Source: an uncultured Clostridia bacterium (GTDB lineage: Bacteria; Bacillota; Clostridia; Lachnospirales; Lachnospiraceae). Taken from it: a DNA stretch of 11,096 bases. Where the stretch lies: NCBI GenBank assembly GCA_947178045.1, contig CAMWWR010000024.1, positions 1 to 11,096 of the forward strand. Direction: 5' to 3'. Of the stretch, positions 8,183 to 11,096 are shown in pieces. The notes beneath the pieces are model-generated. The model was not told where the DNA came from, did not search any database, and saw only the letters and a program-made list of their open reading frames with translations. The position numbers and the translations under genes are program-made. Each line of letters opens with the position of its first letter. Within the stretch, counting starts at the first letter, position 1.

Positions 8183-8187
8183 CCTCC
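8183..8187 (-). promoter_or_regulatory. Ribosome binding site that sets the binding-protein start
   Basis: The transcript reads GGGGAGGATGTTGGGTATG. GGAGG is 9 nt from the ATG at 8173, while the ATG at 8182 directly abuts it and is too close. This places the start at the residue preceding the KTRKR signal peptide. The site lies in the 23-nt gap after the DUF624 stop. Confidence 0.75.
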
Positions 8188-8196
8188 CCTTCTTTG

Positions 8197-8874
8197 TTAT
8201 TCGTAGTACCATGAGCTGTCCCCCTCCGGCTGCGGCGGCATGTATTTTTTCAATACCGGCTCCACAAGAAACGTGGACAGATAGCACCATCCGCCCGGCA
8301 GCAGCAGTACCAGCGCAGCCGCCGGAGCCGCTCCCCCCTGCTGCGGATCCGTCACCAGAAGCGCAGATAAGAGAAGCATCCCGCAGCCCACAGTCCCGGC
8401 GACGAGCAATATCGTAACAGGCAGATGCCTGAATACCATCCCGGATGCCATCCTGGCAAGCCTGCGCACCCGTATGGAAAACCTCGAAAGCACCGGACAG
8501 ATATAGACTACAAATCCGGTGAAGAAAAACAGTAAAACGAGATAAATCATCGAGAACACCGCGCCCTCTTTTGTTCCCGCGGCCGCGGCTGCCCTCTGAT
8601 TATACACAAGCAGCAGCCCCAGCGCCACCAGCACGAGATCAAGCGGTATGCCGCGCTTCAGATTACTTCGGAACGAATCCCAGTATTCCTTCAGCGGATA
8701 TCCTCTCCCGCGCCGCACGGATTTGATCGTCGCATAGTAGAACGCGGTTGTCGCCGGTATGATGGTGATCACCGGCAGGCAGCACAAAAGCCATATAAAA
8801 TTCAGCAAAATCAGATGACCGATGCGGTCCAGAAGCTGGAACACCGGGCCCTCCGACGAAAAAAAGCCTCCCAA
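8197..8874 (-). CDS. DUF624 / YesL-family membrane protein
   Basis: 225 residues with the family's recognisable N-terminal half: GGFFSSEGPVFQLLDRIG, then a first helix (LILLNFIWLLCCLP, 21-34), then PATTAFYYATIKSVR (40-54) and YWDSFRSNLKRG (64-75). Further hydrophobic segments lie at about 78-92, 107-130, 152-176 and 185-205. The start is TTG at 8874; AGGAAAGGGG at 8882-8891 sits 7 nt upstream and the family's usual MGxFF opening matches it. The frame stays open upstream but offers no other start. YesL/DUF624 genes are repeatedly found beside LplB/YtcP-type importers and glycan-degrading enzymes; the molecular function is unknown. It lies 107 nt after the mannanase and 23 nt before the binding protein, so it leads the tightly packed part of the operon. 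The alanine-rich loop (95-99) and C-terminal PPQPEGDSSWYYE tail have no clear meaning. Confidence 0.88.
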   Translation of the reverse strand: MGGFFSSEGPVFQLLDRIGHLILLNFIWLLCCLPVITIIPATTAFYYATIKSVRRGRGYPLKEYWDSFRSNLKRGIPLDLVLVALGLLLVYNQRAAAAAGTKEGAVFSMIYLVLLFFFTGFVVYICPVLSRFSIRVRRLARMASGMVFRHLPVTILLVAGTVGCGMLLLSALLVTDPQQGGAAPAAALVLLLPGGWCYLSTFLVEPVLKKYMPPQPEGDSSWYYE

Positions 8875-8981
8875 ACTCTTACCCCTTTCCTGCAGAGCGT
8901 CCGCAGAAGCGTCCTGCCGGCCCGCAGCCCCCTTTCCCGGAGCTTCTTCGCAAAATGCGGGCGAAGCGGTACGCCGGCCGG
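8875..8981 (-). other. 107-bp gap between mannanase and DUF624, weak hairpin
   Basis: No gene, promoter or U-tailed terminator was recognised. The main structure is a 6-bp inverted repeat, CTTCGC (8946-8951) and GCGAAG (8961-8966), separated by 9 nt, near the mannanase stop. It lacks a following U tract on the transcribed strand. It could stabilise or separate the mannanase message from the importer message, or it may be chance. Confidence 0.35.
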
Positions 8982-10610
8982 TTACGGAAGCGGATAATTC
9001 TTCAGATCCGGCAGCTCCGAAAAATTGATCACCGCATCATGCTCGTATACCTTCTGCACCATCTCCTCCTCCGTATACTGCTCGGAGAGGCGGTTCATTC
9101 CGCTGCTCCTCAGCACGAACTCGCCGCCCCAGGTGGCGAAAAAGCCCCACATCGCGCCGTCCCGGATGGCAAGATCCGGATCGAACAGGCAGCCGTTCTC
9201 GGAGAGCACGACCATTTTCCTCTCGTTCGAATATGCCGCGGCCTCAAGATATTTTTTTACCTGCGAGGTGTACACCCGCTCCCCCGGATACAGATCCTCG
9301 CCGATGATATCGACGTATTCATCTCCCGGATACCAGTCCGCCGACTGGCCGTTCCACAGCCAGATCAGGTTGTTGAGCCCGTGGTAATTTGTCAGTCTGT
9401 CGTACAGCAGCACATACAGCTGCTTATATGCCTCCGGCCCGGAGGCTCCCCACCAGAACCATCCGCCCGACGCCTCGTGCAGCGGCCTCCACAGCACCGG
9501 GACGTCCGCCTCCTGCAGACGCTTCAGATGTCCGGCAATCACGTCAATGTCCGAGAGCAGAAGCTCGTAGCCCTCCTCGTCCTCGCCGTTCATAATTTTT
9601 GCGAGGCTGATATTTGTCGCATCCGTATTAAAGCCCCGCCACCATATATCCGTCAGGTATTTCTCCGGCACGTTCCAGTGCCACGCAAAGGTAACAATGC
9701 CGCCGGCCTCCCAGTACTCGAGCGCGTACTCGATCGCCTTTGAGGTGCTGCCGTTCGCCGCCCGCGAAGGCGAATACTCGATCATGTCAAGCCCGAGCAC
9801 TGCCGGATATTCCCCGCCGGTCGTCCGCCAGATCGCCGCGCGCTCCATCCCGTACATCCCCTGGTCGCAATACTGCCCGGAAAGGATCTGCTTTCCGTAA
9901 ATATCCGTCAGATACTTCATAAGGCGCTTTGCATTGTCGGACGCGTTCGGGTTGACCAGCTTCGCCTCCACCTTGTACAGATTCTCCGGAAGCGCCTCCG
10001 AAGCGCTCAGAACAAGCGCATCCACACAGATCCACCCCCAGTATTTTGAGACGGTAATCTCATGCTGTCCCACCGTCAGATAAGTCCGCTCCAGCACCGT
10101 AGTCTCAAAATCCGTCGATACCGAGCTCAGCGTCCCGATCATCTCTCCGTCCACGGAAACGTAGTTTTCCTTCTGTCCGCCCTGTGAGGCCGTCACGAAC
10201 TCAAGGTCGTAAAAGCCCTCCTGCTCCACATCCACCAAAAAGGTACAGGCGTCCCCGTCGTTCTCCAGACCGCCGACATAGCCGCTCCCCGTAAAACCAT
10301 TTTTCCCGCTTTCCACCCTGGCACTTCCGGAAAGCGTCCCGTCCTCCGCCTCATAGCGGGCATCCGGCGCCGTGACGACCGGTACGACCGTCGGCATTGG
10401 AACCTCCTGCCCGACCTGTGTCGGCTGCGCCGCGGGCTCTGTTATATTTTCTGCTCCACCCTGTGCGGACTCTGTCACACTCGGCTGCGCCGGGGCTCCC
10501 GTGCCGCCCTGCGGCTCCCCCGCGCCCTCCTTCCCGCACGAAGCCGCCGTCAGGCCGGCCGCGAGCAGAATTGATATGTATATGGTATTCGTTTTCTTTT
10601 TCCTGATCAT
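8982..10610 (-). CDS. Lipoprotein endo-beta-1,4-mannanase, CBM35-like + GH26
   Basis: 542 residues. A lipoprotein signal peptide has a basic IRKKK start and a slightly atypical lipobox, TAAS-Cys25. Residues 26-82 form a Gly/Ala/Pro/Gln/Thr-rich tether. A CBM35/CBM6-like module spans about 84-202 (YEAEDGTLSG, GSGYVGGLEN, EGFYDLEF, LTVGQHEITV, VDALVLS). The GH26 catalytic domain follows from about 211 to the end. The expected acid/base is Glu379 in WRPLHEASGGWFWWG, and the nucleophile is Glu471 in VVLSENG; both signature glutamates are present, so activity is likely. GH26 enzymes mostly cleave internal beta-1,4-mannosidic bonds in mannan or glucomannan; a few members have other specificities, so substrate is inferred. 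The enzyme would sit on the outer face of the membrane. The ATG at 10610 has AAGG 6 nt upstream. It is the first gene after the promoter and the LacI-type gene. Confidence 0.93.
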   Translation of the reverse strand: MIRKKKTNTIYISILLAAGLTAASCGKEGAGEPQGGTGAPAQPSVTESAQGGAENITEPAAQPTQVGQEVPMPTVVPVVTAPDARYEAEDGTLSGSARVESGKNGFTGSGYVGGLENDGDACTFLVDVEQEGFYDLEFVTASQGGQKENYVSVDGEMIGTLSSVSTDFETTVLERTYLTVGQHEITVSKYWGWICVDALVLSASEALPENLYKVEAKLVNPNASDNAKRLMKYLTDIYGKQILSGQYCDQGMYGMERAAIWRTTGGEYPAVLGLDMIEYSPSRAANGSTSKAIEYALEYWEAGGIVTFAWHWNVPEKYLTDIWWRGFNTDATNISLAKIMNGEDEEGYELLLSDIDVIAGHLKRLQEADVPVLWRPLHEASGGWFWWGASGPEAYKQLYVLLYDRLTNYHGLNNLIWLWNGQSADWYPGDEYVDIIGEDLYPGERVYTSQVKKYLEAAAYSNERKMVVLSENGCLFDPDLAIRDGAMWGFFATWGGEFVLRSSGMNRLSEQYTEEEMVQKVYEHDAVINFSELPDLKNYPLP

Positions 10611-10799
10611 TTTTTACCTTACTCCGCATACTGCGGCTTTCCTGCGGCGCCGCCCGGACAGTTCCCGTCCGTCGCGGTCCTTCCGCATATATCATTTTCT
10701 CAATGCTGCATGGCTTCCTTCGCCGTGCATTCGGCACAATTTTTTGCTGCGTGCCCGGCGGGAATACCAACAATTTAGACAATTAACAAAATGATACCA
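10611..10799 (-). promoter_or_regulatory. About 190-nt structured 5' leader of the mannanase transcript
   Basis: No credible gene lies here. If transcription starts near 10799, the leader contains two compact hairpins: CGGAC/GTCCG at 10655-10659 and 10667-10671 (7-nt loop), and CCGCA/TGCGG at 10624-10628 and 10632-10636 (3-nt loop). The second ends 8 bases before the AAGG ribosome site. No known riboswitch was recognised and no U-tailed terminator was seen. The start point is inferred from the promoter. Confidence 0.4.
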
Positions 10800-10804
10800 A
10801 CAAT
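10764..10804 (-). repeat. Pair of 11-bp direct repeats, ATTGTTGGTAT, 30 bp apart
   Basis: Exact copies on the transcribed strand occupy 10794-10804 and 10764-10774. A 30-bp period is close to three helical turns, so both copies face the same side of DNA. They overlap the expected transcription start and early leader, a position suited to a repressor. LacI-family sites are normally palindromes, so these may belong to another regulator or be accessory half-sites. Confidence 0.6.
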
Positions 10805-10805
10805 C

Positions 10806-10815
10806 ATGATATCAT
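10806..10815. promoter_or_regulatory. Perfect 10-bp palindrome ATGATATCAT covering the -10 box
   Basis: The palindrome includes the -10 hexamer. A further ATGAT at 10791-10795 is an inverted partner of ATCAT at 10803-10807. Such repeated inverted half-sites over a promoter could be an operator, but the AT-rich composition makes chance possible. Confidence 0.35.
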
Positions 10816-10818
10816 ACT

Positions 10819-10828
10819 AATACGTTTT
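10819..10828. promoter_or_regulatory. LacI-type operator candidate, AAAACGTATT
   Basis: A near-palindrome centred on CG (half-sites AAAACG and AATACG, 5 of 6 identical), in the spacer between -35 and -10. LacI/GalR-family operators typically have a central CG, and the adjacent gene encodes such a regulator. It resembles a catabolite-response element only weakly. Binding here would block RNA polymerase. Confidence 0.4.
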
Positions 10829-10881
10829 CGGCAAGAATTTTTTTGTGAAATATGCACAGATACCTTTTTTCTGTTTTGCGC

Positions 10882-10909
10882 GCCGGCGCTGCCGGCTTAT
10901 TGATTTTTT
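10882..10909 (+). terminator. GC hairpin with T-rich tail on the opposite strand
   Basis: GCCGGC (10882-10887), a 3-base loop, GCCGGC (10891-10896), then TTATTGATTTTTT on the plus strand. This resembles an intrinsic terminator for plus-strand transcription, although no plus-strand gene exists. On the minus strand it lies 41 bp after the LacI-type stop but is followed by GCGCAAAACAG rather than a U tract, so it would end that message poorly. Confidence 0.35.
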
Positions 10910-10936
10910 CCAGATGCCGCTTTATTTTCTGTACTT

Positions 10937-11096
10937 TTACGGGCCCTTACAGAATTTGTTCGAGGATTCGCGAAAAACGATCTCCGTATCCACCGTGACC
11001 GTCTCCGCCGGCAGCTCCGGGTGATCCAGCCGGAACAACAGCTGGCAGGCAAGCCGTTTGCCGAGCCTCGTGTTTCCGACGCGCACCGTCGTGAGA
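10937..11096 (-). CDS. LacI/GalR-family transcriptional regulator, C-terminal 52 residues
   Basis: The frame enters from the right edge and ends with TAA at 10937-10939. It is too short to be an obvious open frame by itself but its protein sequence is characteristic: LTTVRVGNTRLGKRLACQLL, then a short loop, then TVTVDTEIVFRESS. In LacI/GalR regulators these are the helix near the end of the C-terminal effector-binding subdomain (TTVRxxxxxLGxxAxxxLL) and the final strand (TxLVxRxS). The tail NKFCKGP follows. The DNA-binding domain lies outside the window. Its position just upstream of, and codirectional with, the mannanase promoter makes it the likely local repressor, with a manno-oligosaccharide or related sugar as inducer (inference). 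Confidence 0.85.
   Translation of the reverse strand, partial: LTTVRVGNTRLGKRLACQLLFRLDHPELPAETVTVDTEIVFRESSNKFCKGP

Larger units (their letters stand above)
10806..10834 (-). promoter_or_regulatory. Promoter of the mannanase operon
   Basis: On the transcribed strand, -35 TTGCCG is at 10829-10834 and -10 TATCAT at 10806-10811, with a 17-bp spacer. TGA directly precedes the -10, giving the extended TGn element. This matches the vegetative sigma consensus well (4 of 6 and 5 of 6). The start should be near 10799. It faces the mannanase gene and is downstream of the LacI-type gene. Confidence 0.65.

Noticed and set aside
8174..8290. A 39-residue N-terminal extension of the binding protein
   Set aside because: It would overlap the DUF624 gene, lacks a signal-like start, and would bury the genuine signal peptide and ribosome site.
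8942..8967. Hairpin after the mannanase as a terminator
   Set aside because: Only 6 bp with a 9-nt loop and no U tract on the transcribed strand, so it is not a convincing terminator.
10351..10782. A 143-codon minus-strand frame overlapping the mannanase leader and N-terminus
   Set aside because: It shares bases with the clear lipoprotein signal region in another frame and has no recognisable protein features.
10819..10832. Catabolite-response element for CcpA in the promoter spacer
   Set aside because: Only about half of the defined consensus positions match; a site for the local LacI-type regulator explains the central CG better.
1..11096. CRISPR array, insertion sequence, tRNA or rRNA, defence genes
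   Set aside because: No regularly spaced repeats, transposase, integrase, RNA-gene signatures or defence-type domains were seen on either strand.

Overview
The window is one minus-strand gene train, read from the right edge to the left, which runs off both ends. It looks like a plant-polysaccharide (mannan-type) utilisation locus of a Gram-positive anaerobe. The lipoprotein and Sec signal peptides, purine-rich Shine-Dalgarno sites, YesL/DUF624, DUF5696 and the LplB/YtcP-type ABC importer all point to Bacillota. A member of the Clostridia such as a Lachnospiraceae species is most likely, but Paenibacillus-like bacilli cannot be excluded. Base composition is moderately GC-rich.

Layout in transcription order: (1) the last 52 residues of a LacI/GalR-family regulator (right edge to 10937). 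(2) A 326-bp intergenic region with a good extended -10 promoter, a LacI-type near-palindrome in its spacer, two 11-bp direct repeats 30 bp apart, and a leader of about 190 nt with small hairpins. (3) A lipoprotein endo-beta-mannanase, CBM35-like plus GH26 (8982-10610). (4) A DUF624/YesL membrane protein (8197-8874, TTG start). (5) A 978-residue ABC solute-binding protein with two N-terminal carbohydrate-binding-like domains and a helical linker (5237-8173). (6, 7) Two MalF/MalG-type permeases (4238-5218 and 3344-4237). (8) An NHL beta-propeller/TPR-like protein with one C-terminal membrane anchor (1833-3332). (9) A five-helix YIP1-family membrane protein (1204-1836). (10) The first 397 residues of a DUF5696 protein (1-1191). 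Genes 4 to 10 are spaced by 23 nt or less; one pair overlaps by 4 nt and two stop codons abut or overlap the next ribosome site, so they are almost certainly one operon.

Probable joint function: the surface mannanase cuts the polymer, and the CBM-bearing binding protein captures oligosaccharides and passes them to the two permeases. The ATPase is not in the window and may be a shared MsmX-type protein. The NHL, YIP1 and DUF5696 proteins are not ordinary parts of an ABC importer, yet they are translationally tied to it. I consider NHL-YIP1-DUF5696 plus the giant binding protein the most interesting candidate for an undescribed envelope system, perhaps a docking, sensing or processing complex around the importer. 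No mobile element, tRNA, rRNA or CRISPR array was seen.
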